37,948 bases of DNA from an uncultured Oscillospiraceae bacterium (GTDB lineage: Bacteria; Bacillota; Clostridia; Oscillospirales; Oscillospiraceae), in NCBI GenBank assembly GCA_900764755.1, contig CAAFPE010000058.1, forward strand, positions 1-37,948, given 5' to 3'. Within the stretch, counting starts at the first letter, position 1; every line of letters begins with the position of its first letter. Position numbers and translations under genes: made by a program. The notes beneath the pieces were generated by a model. That model was given only the letters and a program-made list of their open reading frames with translations, was not told the origin of the DNA and did no database searches. Shown piece by piece: positions 17,082 through 25,780 of the stretch.

Positions 17082-18374
17082 TTGACAAAGTATCACATTC
17101 AGGGCGGAAAGCCGCTCTCCGGGACCATCACCATCAGCGGCGCCAAAAACGCCGCTGTCGCTATCATCCCCGCCGCACTGCTGGTGGACGGGGTGTGCCG
17201 TATTGAAAATATCCCCCAGATCAGCGATGTGACGCTGATCCTCCAGATCCTTCAGGAGCTGGGGGCAGATGTCCGCACCGTCAACCGCACCACGGTGGAC
17301 ATTGACTGCTCCCACATCCGCAACCGGCAGGTCCCATACGAGCTGGCCCGCCGGATTCGTGCCAGCTACTATCTGGTGGGCGCTCTGCTGGGCCGCTTCG
17401 GCTGGGCGGAGGTGCCCCTCCCCGGCGGCTGCGACCTGGGCGGCCGCCCCATCGACCAGCATATCAAGGGCTTCGTCTCTATGGGGGCAGATGTAGACGT
17501 GCGCAACGGCCTGATCTGCGCCAAGGTGGCCAGCGGCCGCCTGGCTGGTGGGCAGGTCTACCTGGACATGGTTTCTGTGGGCGCCACGATGAACATCATG
17601 CTGGCCGGCGTGCTGGCCGAGGGCATGACCATCATCGAGAATGCCGCCAAGGAGCCCCACATTGTGGACCTGGCCAACTTCCTCAACTCCATGGGAGCCA
17701 ACATCATGGGAGCCGGCACCGATGTGATCAAGATCCGCGGTGTCAAGCAGCTGCGGGGCGGCGCCTATTCCATTATCCCCGACCAGATCGAGGCGGGCAC
17801 CTATATGGCCGCCGTGGCCGCTGCCGGGGGTGATGTACTCATTCAGAACGTCATCCCCAAGCATCTGGACTGCATCACCGCCAAGCTGGTGGAGATGGGG
17901 GTGGATGTGGAGGAGCTGGACGACGCCGTCCGGGTCCGCCGCAGCGGCCCCATCAGCCGCACCAACGTCAAGACCATGCCCTATCCGGGCTTCCCCACCG
18001 ATATGCAGCCCCAGATCGCCGCCGTCCTCTGCCTGGCCACCGGCACCAGCGTCCTCACCGAGGGTGTGTGGGACAGCCGCTATCGCTATGTGGATGAGTT
18101 CCGCCGTATGGGCGCCCACATCCAGGTGGACGGCAAGGTAGCTGTCATCGAAGGGGTCTCCGGCCTCACCGGCGCGCCGGTCCACGCCTGTGACCTGCGT
18201 GCGGGCGCGGCCATGGTCATCGCCGGCCTGGCCGCCCAGGGCGTCACTGAGGTGGACGGGATCTACCACATCGAGCGGGGCTATGAGGATCTGGTGGGCA
18301 AGCTGGCCGGCGTGGGCGCCGACATCCAGGTCGTCACCGTCCCCGACGAGGAGAGCCAGTCCCAGGCTGTCTGA
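17082..18374 (+). CDS. murA: UDP-N-acetylglucosamine 1-carboxyvinyltransferase MurA
   Basis: MurA transfers enolpyruvate from PEP to UDP-GlcNAc, the first committed peptidoglycan step. The 430-residue protein starts LTKYHIQGGKPLSG with TISGAKNAA close behind. The catalytic Cys is present as C117 in PLPGGCDLGGRPIDQH, so the enzyme should be of the fosfomycin-sensitive chemistry. Further signatures are DMVSVGATMN, DQIEAGTYM and PGFPTDMQPQ. TTG 17082 is chosen because AGAGGG (17068-17073) is eight bases upstream; the in-frame GTG at 17073 overlaps that ribosome binding site. It has its own promoter and a strong terminator. Whether a second MurA paralogue exists cannot be told from here. Confidence 0.96.
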   Translation: MTKYHIQGGKPLSGTITISGAKNAAVAIIPAALLVDGVCRIENIPQISDVTLILQILQELGADVRTVNRTTVDIDCSHIRNRQVPYELARRIRASYYLVGALLGRFGWAEVPLPGGCDLGGRPIDQHIKGFVSMGADVDVRNGLICAKVASGRLAGGQVYLDMVSVGATMNIMLAGVLAEGMTIIENAAKEPHIVDLANFLNSMGANIMGAGTDVIKIRGVKQLRGGAYSIIPDQIEAGTYMAAVAAAGGDVLIQNVIPKHLDCITAKLVEMGVDVEELDDAVRVRRSGPISRTNVKTMPYPGFPTDMQPQIAAVLCLATGTSVLTEGVWDSRYRYVDEFRRMGAHIQVDGKVAVIEGVSGLTGAPVHACDLRAGAAMVIAGLAAQGVTEVDGIYHIERGYEDLVGKLAGVGADIQVVTVPDEESQSQAV

Positions 18375-18395
18375 GGCCGCTTTATCCATCATCTA

Positions 18396-18466
18396 AACGA
18401 TCAGAAATTGGGCTCTTCCGGCCGGCGGCTCGCCCCTCCGGCCCCCGGTTTCTGATCGTATTTTTT
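18396..18466 (+). terminator. Terminator after murA
   Basis: ACGATCAGAAA (about 18397-18407) pairs with TTTCTGATCGT (18449-18459), with GC-rich inner pairs between, then A and six T residues. The walJ ribosome binding site starts immediately after it. Confidence 0.85.
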
Positions 18467-18480
18467 AGGGAGCGATCAAA

Positions 18481-19329
18481 TTGTTGACCTTTACCACCCT
18501 GGCCAGCGGCTCCGGCGGCAACGCTGCCCTGGTCTCCTGTGGGGACACCCATGTCCTGCTGGACGCGGGGATCTCAGCCAAACAGATCACTGCCGGTCTG
18601 GCCGCCCTGGGTGTCACACCCAGAGATCTGACCGCCATTCTCATCACCCATGAGCACAGCGACCATGTCTCCGGCCTGCGGGTGCTCAGCAAGCGGGCCG
18701 GAGCCCCCATCTACGCCACCGGTCCCACCTGCCGCTGCCTGTACGACCGGAACTCCGGCAGCGAGGCCGCCAGCCTGCTGCGGGTCATGGAGGCCGGGAC
18801 CGGGGTGCAGCTGGGCAGCCTTTGGGCCCAGTCCTTCCCCACCCCCCACGACGCGGCGGGGAGCGTGGGCTACATCCTCTCCGGAGAGGAGAGCCGGATC
18901 GTCCTGGCCACCGACCTGGGCTATATCACCCCGGAGGTAAAGGCCGCCGTCCGGGGCTGCGGCCTGCTGGTCTGCGAGGCCAACCACGACGAGGACTGGG
19001 TCCGCTCCGGGCCCTACCCCTACTACTTAAAGCAGCGCATCCTGGGGGACCGGGGCCATCTGTCCAACGAGGCCGGGGCAGAGCTGGCCGCCCTGGCGGT
19101 GGAGAGCGGGACCCAGGCCGTGGTCCTGGCCCACCTCTCCCATGAAAACAACACCCCGGCCCGTGCTTGGGAGACAGCTGCCCGCCGCCTCCGGAGCATG
19201 GGCTGCGAACCGGACCTGGACCTCTCCCTGTCCGTGGCCCCCCGCAGCGGCCTGGGCCCCACCTATCAGCTGGAAGGCGGGCAGGTCCTCCGGGTATCTG
19301 CCGCTGGAGAGGAGGCCGCCCTGTGCTGA
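18481..19329 (+). CDS. walJ: MBL-fold metallohydrolase of the WalJ/YycJ family
   Basis: A 282-residue metallo-beta-lactamase-fold protein. The metal motif is THEHSDHVSG (H57, H59, D61, H62), with LASGSGGNAALVS at the N-terminus. ATDLGYIT, CEANHD and LSHENNTP carry the later metal ligands. Family members (YycJ/WalJ) are implicated in DNA repair and in coordinating cell wall synthesis; exonuclease activity has been reported for relatives. TTG 18481 lies eight bases after AGGGAG. In Bacillus walJ is the last gene before htrC/rlmH in the walRK operon. The same walJ-rlmH pairing is kept here without the walRK two-component genes. The end overlaps rlmH by seven bases. Confidence 0.9.
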   Translation: MLTFTTLASGSGGNAALVSCGDTHVLLDAGISAKQITAGLAALGVTPRDLTAILITHEHSDHVSGLRVLSKRAGAPIYATGPTCRCLYDRNSGSEAASLLRVMEAGTGVQLGSLWAQSFPTPHDAAGSVGYILSGEESRIVLATDLGYITPEVKAAVRGCGLLVCEANHDEDWVRSGPYPYYLKQRILGDRGHLSNEAGAELAALAVESGTQAVVLAHLSHENNTPARAWETAARRLRSMGCEPDLDLSLSVAPRSGLGPTYQLEGGQVLRVSAAGEEAALC

Positions 19330-19805
19330 GCGTCTATCTCATCTGCGTAGGCAAGCTGAAGGAGAAATTCTACCAGGATGCCTGCGCCGAGTACATCAAG
19401 CGGCTGTCCGCCTATTGCAGGCTCACCCTGGTGGAGTTGCCAGAGGAAAAGCTGCCCCAAACTCCCTCCCAGGGCCAGATCGACCAGGCCCTGGCCCGGG
19501 AGGCCGCGGCCATCCGCGCCAAGCTGCCCCCCAGCGCCCTTCTGGCCGCCCTGTGCGTAGAGGGCCGGATGCGGTCCAGTGAGGAACTGGCCCAGCTGGT
19601 GGGGACTTGGGAGCAGAGCTCCGCCAAGCATCTGGTCTTTCTCATCGGCGGCTCCTACGGCCTGCACCCCTCCATCAAGGCGGAGGCCCAGGTCAAGCTG
19701 TCCATGTCCCCCATGACCTTTCCCCACCACCTGGCCCGGGTCATGCTGCTGGAGCAGATCTACCGTGCCTTCAAGATTCGGGAGGGCTCCAACTATCACA
19801 AATAG
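19323..19805 (+). CDS. rlmH: 23S rRNA (pseudouridine1915-N3)-methyltransferase RlmH
   Basis: A SPOUT-class SAM methyltransferase of 160 residues, the normal size, that methylates pseudouridine 1915 in helix 69 of 23S rRNA. It starts LSVYLICVGKLKEKF and has the SAM-binding trefoil knot LVFLIGGSYGLHPSIK (LIGG-GLH) and the conserved C-terminus SMSPMTFPHHLARVMLLEQIYRAF, shown here by its core MTFPHHLARVMLLEQIYRA, ending REGSNYHK. GTG 19323 is the only suitable start at the right length; GGAGAGGAGG is about 11 bases upstream, inside walJ. The genes overlap, so translation is probably coupled. Confidence 0.96.
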   Translation: MLSVYLICVGKLKEKFYQDACAEYIKRLSAYCRLTLVELPEEKLPQTPSQGQIDQALAREAAAIRAKLPPSALLAALCVEGRMRSSEELAQLVGTWEQSSAKHLVFLIGGSYGLHPSIKAEAQVKLSMSPMTFPHHLARVMLLEQIYRAFKIREGSNYHK

Positions 19806-19885
19806 TCCCCAAGTCTGTCAGATAAACAGCAAAGCCACCTGCTTGAGGAGTTGAGTCCCAACCCGATCCCGAAAATCGAATTGTT

Positions 19886-19948
19886 CCGCTGGAAATTTCC
19901 GCCCAACTGTGGTACACTTACCACAATGGTAATTTCCAGCGGATTTTT
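19886..19948 (+). other. Long hairpin between rlmH and the phosphosugar mutase; encloses a promoter-like sequence
   Basis: CCGCTGGAAATT (19886-19897) is repeated inversely at 19931-19942. TGTGGTA/TACCACA (19908-19914/19919-19925) forms the tip, and ATTTTT follows at 19943-19948. It reads as a terminator for walJ-rlmH. A TGGAAA (-35) / 17 bp / TACACT (-10) pair, with the -10 at 19913-19918 in the hairpin tip, would serve the downstream gene. So the dyad may be a terminator, an operator, or both. Confidence 0.65.
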
Positions 19949-19971
19949 CATACACAGGAGGTCTTGCAGAT

Positions 19972-21699
19972 ATGTCTTATCGGGAAAATTATGAGAACTG
20001 GCTGAACAGTCCCGCCCTTTCTCAGGAGGAAAAAGCGGAACTGGAGGCCATCCGCGGGGATGAGAAGGAGATCGAGTCCCGCTTTTTTGACCAGCTGGCC
20101 TTCGGCACCGCCGGTCTGCGCGGCACTATGGGTGTAGGTCTGTACCGCATGAATGTTCATGTGATCCGTCACGCCACCCAGGCCTTTGCCCAGGTGATCC
20201 TGGAGGAGGGACTGGAGGCCGCCGCCCGTGGCGTGGCCGTCTGCTTTGACTGCCGCAACAACTCCGGCCTCTTCGCCCGGGAGGCCGCCTGTGTCATGGC
20301 GGGCAACGGCATCCCCGTGCGCCTGTTCCAGGCCCTGCGCCCCACGCCGGAGCTGTCCTTCGCTGTACGGGAGTACGGCTGCATCGCCGGCATCAATGTC
20401 ACCGCCAGCCACAACCCCAAGGAGTACAACGGCTATAAGGTCTACTGGGAGGACGGCGCCCAGCTGCCCCCCAAGCACGCCGACGAGGTGGCCCGGAAGA
20501 TGCAGGAGCTGGACGTGTTCGCCAGCGTCAAGACCATGGACTATGACCAGGCCGTGTCCCAGGGGAAGATCACCCTTCTGGGGGCGGAGACTGACGAGCG
20601 CTTCCTGTCCAATGTCATGGAGCAGGTGAATGACAAGGCCGTGGTAGAGCAGATGGCGGACACCTTTAAGATGGTGTATACCCCCTTCCACGGCACCGGC
20701 TACCAGCTCATCCCCGAGGCACTGAAGCGGTTGGGCATGAAGCACGTCATCTGCGTGCCGGAGCAGATGGTCATTGACGGCAACTTCCCCACTGTGGCCT
20801 CCCCCAACCCTGAGAACCCGGAGGGCTTCTATCTGGCGGTAGATCTGGCCAAAGCCAATGACGCCGACTTCATTCTGGGCTCCGACCCCGACGCCGACCG
20901 GGTGGGCATCATGGTGCGCACCAAGGACGATGACTTTGTGGTCATCTCAGGCAATCAGACGGGTGTGCTGCTGCTGGACTACCTGATCGGCGCCAAGAAG
21001 CGCACCGGTAAGATGCCTGAAAATCCTGTGGCTCTCAAGACTATCGTCACCACTGAGATGGCCCGGAAGGTGGCCGAGGTCAACGGTCTGAAGTGCTATG
21101 ACACCTTCACCGGCTTTAAATTCCTGGCAGAGAAGAAGGACAAGCTGGAGAACTCCGGCGAAGGGAAGGTCATCTTCTCCTATGAGGAATCCTACGGCTA
21201 TATGCTGGGCGACTACGTCCGGGACAAGGACGCCGTCTCCGCCAGCGTGGAACTCACCGAGATGGCCGCCTGGTATGCCAGCCAGGGCATGACCCTGTAT
21301 GACGCGCTCCAGGCCCTGTTTGAGAAGTACGGCTACTATGGCGAAAAGACTCTGAATCTGGTCATGCCCGGCCTGGACGGCCTGAAAAAGATGGCCGACC
21401 TGATGGCCGGCCTGCGGACACAGCCTCCGGTAGAAATCGCTGGCGTAGCTGTCAGGGAGCAGAAGGACTATCAGGACGGCAGCGTAGTCCGGGTGTCCGA
21501 CGGCGTCCGGAGCGCCATGGAGCTGTCCGGCTCCAACGTGCTGCGCTATGAGATGGCTGACGGAACCAGCCTCATCGTCCGTCCCTCCGGTACCGAGCCT
21601 AAGGTGAAGGTCTATATTCTGGCCAACGGCGAGAGCAAGGCCGCCTGTGATGAGAAGGTGGCCAGGTACGCCGCCTGGGCGGAGACCCTCAAGGGCTGA
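19972..21699 (+). CDS. Phospho-sugar mutase (phosphoglucomutase/phosphomannomutase)
   Basis: A 575-residue alpha-D-phosphohexomutase that interconverts hexose 1- and 6-phosphates; the length and the FGTAGLRGTMG opening fit the PgcA-type phosphoglucomutase. The phosphoserine is S146 in VTASHNPKEYNGYK. The Mg2+ loop is GSDPDADR (D305, D307, D309). The sugar-specificity loop is SYEESYGYMLGD and the phosphate-binding loop is RPSGTEPKVK. Glucose versus mannose or pentose specificity is not decided by sequence. AGGAGG lies ten bases before ATG 19972. The product would feed glucose 1-phosphate into cell-envelope and glycogen pathways. A bidirectional terminator separates it from cyuA. Confidence 0.95.
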   Translation: MSYRENYENWLNSPALSQEEKAELEAIRGDEKEIESRFFDQLAFGTAGLRGTMGVGLYRMNVHVIRHATQAFAQVILEEGLEAAARGVAVCFDCRNNSGLFAREAACVMAGNGIPVRLFQALRPTPELSFAVREYGCIAGINVTASHNPKEYNGYKVYWEDGAQLPPKHADEVARKMQELDVFASVKTMDYDQAVSQGKITLLGAETDERFLSNVMEQVNDKAVVEQMADTFKMVYTPFHGTGYQLIPEALKRLGMKHVICVPEQMVIDGNFPTVASPNPENPEGFYLAVDLAKANDADFILGSDPDADRVGIMVRTKDDDFVVISGNQTGVLLLDYLIGAKKRTGKMPENPVALKTIVTTEMARKVAEVNGLKCYDTFTGFKFLAEKKDKLENSGEGKVIFSYEESYGYMLGDYVRDKDAVSASVELTEMAAWYASQGMTLYDALQALFEKYGYYGEKTLNLVMPGLDGLKKMADLMAGLRTQPPVEIAGVAVREQKDYQDGSVVRVSDGVRSAMELSGSNVLRYEMADGTSLIVRPSGTEPKVKVYILANGESKAACDEKVARYAAWAETLKG

Positions 21700-21762
21700 A
21701 CAGACCCTATCCCCTCCCAGCCCGGAGTATATTGCTCCGAATCTATCCCGTTTTCAGCATAG

Positions 21763-21800
21763 AACCGGCCCCGCTTCAGAAGAAGCGGGGCCGGTTTTCT
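21763..21800. terminator. Bidirectional terminator between the mutase and cyuA
   Basis: AACCGGCCCCGCTTC (21763-21777) pairs perfectly with GAAGCGGGGCCGGTT (21782-21796) around a four-base loop. TTTTC follows on the plus strand, and TTCTATGC-type T runs on the minus strand are weak. Confidence 0.85.
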
Positions 21801-21836
21801 CTCATCTTCGATTGGACCGCAGCCCGGGCTGTGGGC

Positions 21837-23114
21837 TCATTCCAGCATGATCCTGATGATCTCTTTATCAGTCTCCTTCATGCCCTCGCGGGCCAGGCGG
21901 CCCACATTCCGGATCGTATTTTCCACTCCCTTGGAGACGATCCCGTCCCCGCCCAGGAACTGGTTCCCGTCCCGGTACATCCAGTAGCCCAGGATTCCGG
22001 CATCCACCGCAGCGGCGATCTTGGCCGCACAGGAGGCCTTGGCTCCGTCGCACACCACGCCGGAGACCACCGCCAGGGCGTTCACCACCGTGTGAGCGAT
22101 CTCCTCATAGCCGCCCCCGTATAGGTATGCAATCCCGGCTCCCGCTCCACAGCCGGCGCTGATGGCGCCGCAGTAGGCGGACAGGCGGCCGATCCCGGAC
22201 TTCTGATGAATGGTGATCAGATCGGACAGCACCACCGCCCGCAGCATCTTCTCCTCAGAGACCCCCAGTTCCTTGGCATAGACCACCACCGGGACGGAGG
22301 CGGTGATCCCCTGGTTCCCGCTGCCTGAGACGATGACCACCGGCAGTTCACAGCCGTTCATCCGGGCATCGGAGCCCGCCGCGGCATAGGCCTTGGCACG
22401 CACCTTCACATCCTCCCCATCGTGCTTCAGCAGCACCGAGCCGATGTTCGCCCCATAGTTTCCCCGGAGCCCCTCCTGGGCGATGGCGTAGTTATAGTCG
22501 ATCTGACGCTGGACCAGAGCCCGGACATCGTCCAACTCCACAGTGTCCGCGAACTCCAATGCCCCCTCGATGCTCAGCAGGCTCTTCTCGTCGCAGGGGC
22601 TCTCCCGTTCCGCCGCCGCCTCCCGCTGGAGAAGGATCTGTCCGTTCCGCCGCTTCCGGATCACATTGGTGTGGAAGCCCGAGATGGCCGCCTCGCTGCT
22701 GGAGCCGTCCTCGCCGAAGGCCAGCACTTCAATGTAGAAGATCTGGGAACTGGCGGCCAGCCCCACCTGGATAGGACAGCGCTCCAGAAAGGCGCGGATC
22801 TCCCCCACCTGCTCCGGAGTGACCTGAGCGATGACCTCCAGTTCCCGCTCCGCCTGTCCCACCGCCGCGCCGGCGGCGGCGGCGGCCTGGATCCCCCGGA
22901 GCCCGCCGGTATTGGGGACCACCACGCTTTTGACATTTTTCAGGATATTCCCGCTGACATTGACCTCCATCCGCATCGGCATACTGCCCAGCAGATCCCG
23001 CGCCATCGCCGCGGCATAGGCCACCGCGATGGGCTCTGTGCACCCCATGGCGGGCAGCAGCTCTTCTTCTAAAATCTTCAAATATGTCTGATACCGAATG
23101 TCCGTTTTCCGCAT
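21837..23114 (-). CDS. cyuA: L-cysteine desulfidase / UPF0597 (CyuA, YhaM) family protein
   Basis: A 425-residue homologue of the serine-dehydratase-like CyuA family, which breaks L-cysteine into pyruvate, ammonia and hydrogen sulfide with a [4Fe-4S] cluster. The conserved Cys regions are AMGCTEPIA (near residue 23), NGCELPVVIVSGSGNQG, LSAYCGAISAGCGAGAG and VVCDGAKASCAAK. The three C-terminal cysteines match cluster ligation in this family. It could instead be a serine dehydratase-like enzyme; substrate is inference from the family. AAGGAGCG precedes ATG 23114. The gene is monocistronic, transcribed from 23167-23196. Confidence 0.88.
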   Translation of the reverse strand: MRKTDIRYQTYLKILEEELLPAMGCTEPIAVAYAAAMARDLLGSMPMRMEVNVSGNILKNVKSVVVPNTGGLRGIQAAAAAGAAVGQAERELEVIAQVTPEQVGEIRAFLERCPIQVGLAASSQIFYIEVLAFGEDGSSSEAAISGFHTNVIRKRRNGQILLQREAAAERESPCDEKSLLSIEGALEFADTVELDDVRALVQRQIDYNYAIAQEGLRGNYGANIGSVLLKHDGEDVKVRAKAYAAAGSDARMNGCELPVVIVSGSGNQGITASVPVVVYAKELGVSEEKMLRAVVLSDLITIHQKSGIGRLSAYCGAISAGCGAGAGIAYLYGGGYEEIAHTVVNALAVVSGVVCDGAKASCAAKIAAAVDAGILGYWMYRDGNQFLGGDGIVSKGVENTIRNVGRLAREGMKETDKEIIRIMLE

Positions 23115-23166
23115 AGGACTCGCTCCTTCCTGCCCGCCCCTCTTCGGGCGGCGCATTCTGCTCTTT

Positions 23167-23196
23167 ATTCTATCACAGACATACCTCTTTACACAA
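23167..23196 (-). promoter_or_regulatory. Promoter of cyuA
   Basis: -35 TTGTGT (23196-23191), 18-bp spacer, -10 TAGAAT (23172-23167). Confidence 0.6.
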
Positions 23197-23198
23197 GA

Positions 23199-23235
23199 GA
23201 GCGCCCGGGGCCTGTTTGGCTCCGGGCGCTCGTTT
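23199..23235. terminator. Hairpin between nrdD and cyuA
   Basis: GAGCGCCCGG (23199-23208) pairs with CCGGGCGCTC (23222-23231). On the minus strand (nrdD transcript) the stem is followed by TCTTGTGT; on the plus strand by GTTTTC. It lies just beyond the nrdD stop and just upstream of the cyuA promoter. Confidence 0.65.
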
Positions 23236-23249
23236 TCACTTGAGGGGGC

Positions 23250-25637
23250 TCACACCGCCGCCTGGGCGCGCTGGCCTTCCGCAAATTTCTTGATGGGCCC
23301 CAGCCCGGTGATCTTCTCCGGCTGGTCTGCCCCTTCCAGCACCAGGGTGGGAGCCTGACGGACGCCGTACCGGGTGGCCAACTCCGGGGACTCCTCCGCC
23401 ACCACCTTACGGTAGGGGATGTCCGCCTTTTGCAGCAGGCTCTCCGCCTGGCGGCAGTTGGGGCAGGTCCGGGTGGTAAAGAGCATCAACTCCATCCCCT
23501 CCGCCGCCGCAGCCGACTCCACCGGCGCAGTGACCTGGGCCCCCGCCCGTCCGGCTCTCCGCAGGCGGGAGGCGGAGATGTCGTACACCTTCCGGTCCTT
23601 GAACTCCTGGGTCTTGCCGTCGTTCCAGTTCTGCACCGGGCGGTAGTAGCCTGTGATCCTGCTGTACACCTCGGTGGTGCGGCCGCAGATGGGGCAGGTG
23701 TACTGCTCCCCAGACAGATAGCCATGGTCGGCGCACACGGAGTAGGTGGGGGACATGGTGTAATAGGGCAGCTTATAGTTCTCGGCGATCTTCCGCACCA
23801 GAGCGGCCGCCGCCTGCCAGGAGGGCAGCTTCTCCCCCAGGAAGGCGTGGAACACAGTGCCGGAGGTATACAGGGTCTGAAGCTCGTCCTGCACATCCAG
23901 CGCCGAGAAAATGTCCTCCGTGTAGCCCACCGGCAGATGGGAGGAGTTGGTATAATAGGGAGTACCGTTCTCATTGGCGGTGATGATGTCGGAGAACTCC
24001 TCCTTGTCGTGCTTGGCAAAGCGGTAGGTGGTGGACTCGGCGGGGGTGGCCTCCAGGTTATAGAGGTCACCATACTGTTCCTGATAATCGCTCAGCCGCT
24101 CTCTCATGTGGTTGAGTACATCCTTGGCAAAGGCCTGGGTCTTTTCCTGGGTCAGGTCTGCCCGAAGCCAGCTGGCGTTGAGCCCCACCTCGTTCATGCC
24201 GATGAGGCCGATGGTGGAGAAATGGTTATTAAATGTCCCAAGATAACGCTTTGTATAGGGATAAAGCCCCGCTTCCAGCAGCTTGGTGATCACAGTGCGC
24301 TTGGTCTTGAGGGACCGGGCGGAGATGTCCATCAGCTTGTCCAGCCGCTGGTAGAAGTCGGCCTCGTCCTTGGCCAGATAGGCGATGCGGGGCAGGTTGA
24401 TGGTGACCACACCCACGCTCCCGGTGGACTCGCCGGAGCCAAAGAAGCCGCCGGACTTTTTCCGCAGCTCCCGCAGGTCCAGGCGCAGGCGGCAGCACAT
24501 GGAGCGCACATCGGAGGGCTCCATATCGGAGTTGATGTAGTTGGAGAAATAGGGGGTGCCGTACTTGGCAGTCATCTCAAACAAGAGTTTGTTGTTCTCT
24601 GTCTCGGACCAGTCGAAGTCCCTGGTGATGGAGTAGGTGGGAATGGGGTATTGGAAGCCACGGCCGTTGGCGTCGCCCTCGATCATGATCTCGATGAAGG
24701 CCTTGTTCACCATATCCATCTCCTGCTTGCAGTCTCCGTAGGTAAAGTCCATCTCCTTGCCGCCCACAATGGCGGGCAGATTTTCCAGGTCCTTGGGCAC
24801 CGTCCAGTCCAGAGTAATATTGGAGAAGGGGGCCTGAGTGCCCCAGCGGCTGGGCGTGTTCACCCCATAGACGAAGGACTGGATGCACTGCTTGACCTCC
24901 TTCTGACTCAGGTGATCCGCCTTGACAAAGGGGGCCAGATAGGTGTCGAAGGAGGAGAAGGCCTGCGCTCCCGCCCACTCGTTCTGCATGATGCCCAGGA
25001 AGTTGACCATCTGGTTGCACAGGGTAGACAGGTGGCTGGCCGGGGAGGAGGTGATCTTCCCCGGGATCCCCCCCAGCCCCTCCTGAATGAGCTGCTTCAG
25101 GGACCAGCCGGCACAGTAGCCGGTGAGCATGGAAAGGTCATGAATATGGATCTCCGCGTTGCGGTGGGCGTTGGCCACCTCCTGGTCATAGATCTCGCTG
25201 AGCCAGTAGTTCGCGGTAATGGCCCCCGAGTTGGACAGGATCAGGCCGCCCACAGAGTAGGTGACAGTGGAGTTCTCCTTCACCCGCCAGTCGTTGATCT
25301 GGAGGTAGTTGTCCACCAGATCCTTATAGTTCAGCAGGGCGGAATTGACATTGCGCACCTTCTCCCGCTGCTTGCGGTACAGGATATAGGCCTTGGCCAC
25401 GTCAGCGTACCCAGCCTCGGACAGCACGGTCTCCACGCTGTCCTGGATGTCCTCCACCGTGATGCGGCCGTCCCGGATCTTGGGCTCAAAATCTGCGGTC
25501 ACCCGAAGGGCCAGCAGGTCGATGACACTGGGATGAAACTGCTTATCCAAGGCCTGGAATGCCTTGGTGATGGCGGCACTGATCTTCCCGATCTCAAAAC
25601 GGGCGGCGGTGCCGTCCCGCTTCGTCACTTGATACAT
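23250..25637 (-). CDS. nrdD: Anaerobic (class III) ribonucleoside-triphosphate reductase fused to a C-terminal glutaredoxin-like domain
   Basis: NrdD reduces NTPs to dNTPs without oxygen by a glycyl radical. In 795 residues there is an N-terminal ATP-cone (about 3-92, VTKRDGTAARFEIGKI), a long glycyl-radical barrel, and the thiyl-Cys region SDVRSMCCRLRLDL. A zinc region (CADHGYL ... CPICG) precedes the radical loop YSRITGYYR, with Gly663. After a short Ala-rich linker, residues 715-795 form a redoxin: MELMLFTTRTCPNCRQAE with C725-P-N-C728, then YGVRQAPTLVL with the cis-Pro. A fused reductant suggests thiol-driven rather than formate-driven turnover. No nrdG activase is adjacent. AGAGGAAGAG precedes ATG 25637. 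Two NrdR boxes overlap its promoter. Confidence 0.94.
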   Translation of the reverse strand: MYQVTKRDGTAARFEIGKISAAITKAFQALDKQFHPSVIDLLALRVTADFEPKIRDGRITVEDIQDSVETVLSEAGYADVAKAYILYRKQREKVRNVNSALLNYKDLVDNYLQINDWRVKENSTVTYSVGGLILSNSGAITANYWLSEIYDQEVANAHRNAEIHIHDLSMLTGYCAGWSLKQLIQEGLGGIPGKITSSPASHLSTLCNQMVNFLGIMQNEWAGAQAFSSFDTYLAPFVKADHLSQKEVKQCIQSFVYGVNTPSRWGTQAPFSNITLDWTVPKDLENLPAIVGGKEMDFTYGDCKQEMDMVNKAFIEIMIEGDANGRGFQYPIPTYSITRDFDWSETENNKLLFEMTAKYGTPYFSNYINSDMEPSDVRSMCCRLRLDLRELRKKSGGFFGSGESTGSVGVVTINLPRIAYLAKDEADFYQRLDKLMDISARSLKTKRTVITKLLEAGLYPYTKRYLGTFNNHFSTIGLIGMNEVGLNASWLRADLTQEKTQAFAKDVLNHMRERLSDYQEQYGDLYNLEATPAESTTYRFAKHDKEEFSDIITANENGTPYYTNSSHLPVGYTEDIFSALDVQDELQTLYTSGTVFHAFLGEKLPSWQAAAALVRKIAENYKLPYYTMSPTYSVCADHGYLSGEQYTCPICGRTTEVYSRITGYYRPVQNWNDGKTQEFKDRKVYDISASRLRRAGRAGAQVTAPVESAAAAEGMELMLFTTRTCPNCRQAESLLQKADIPYRKVVAEESPELATRYGVRQAPTLVLEGADQPEKITGLGPIKKFAEGQRAQAAV

Positions 25638-25713
25638 GGATCTCTTCCTCTCATCCTGATGTAAACGCGCCGGCAGGCAGCTCTCTGCTCCCCACCGCAC
25701 GCGGCATGGTCCC

Positions 25714-25742
25714 ACTGTACCACGCCCCCCGGGCATCGTCAA
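25714..25742 (-). promoter_or_regulatory. Promoter of nrdD
   Basis: -35 TTGACG (25742-25737), 17-bp spacer, -10 TACAGT (25719-25714). The -35 overlaps the nearer NrdR box. A second TTGACA at 25758-25753 has no matching -10. Confidence 0.75.
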
Positions 25743-25780
25743 TATCTAGATGTGTCAAAAAATTTTCATACAATATATGG
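25740..25780 (-). promoter_or_regulatory. Paired NrdR boxes upstream of nrdD
   Basis: On the minus strand the cores are CCATATATTG (25780-25771) and CTAGATATTG (25749-25740), against the CWATATATWG consensus of NrdR boxes (9/10 matches each). Their starts are 31 bp apart, three helical turns, the canonical arrangement for the NrdR repressor, which senses dATP/ATP. The nearer box covers the -35 hexamer, so binding should repress. Confidence 0.85.

Noticed and set aside
17082..18374. Fosfomycin-resistant MurA (Cys to Asp)
   Set aside because: The catalytic Cys117 is present in PGGCDLGG.
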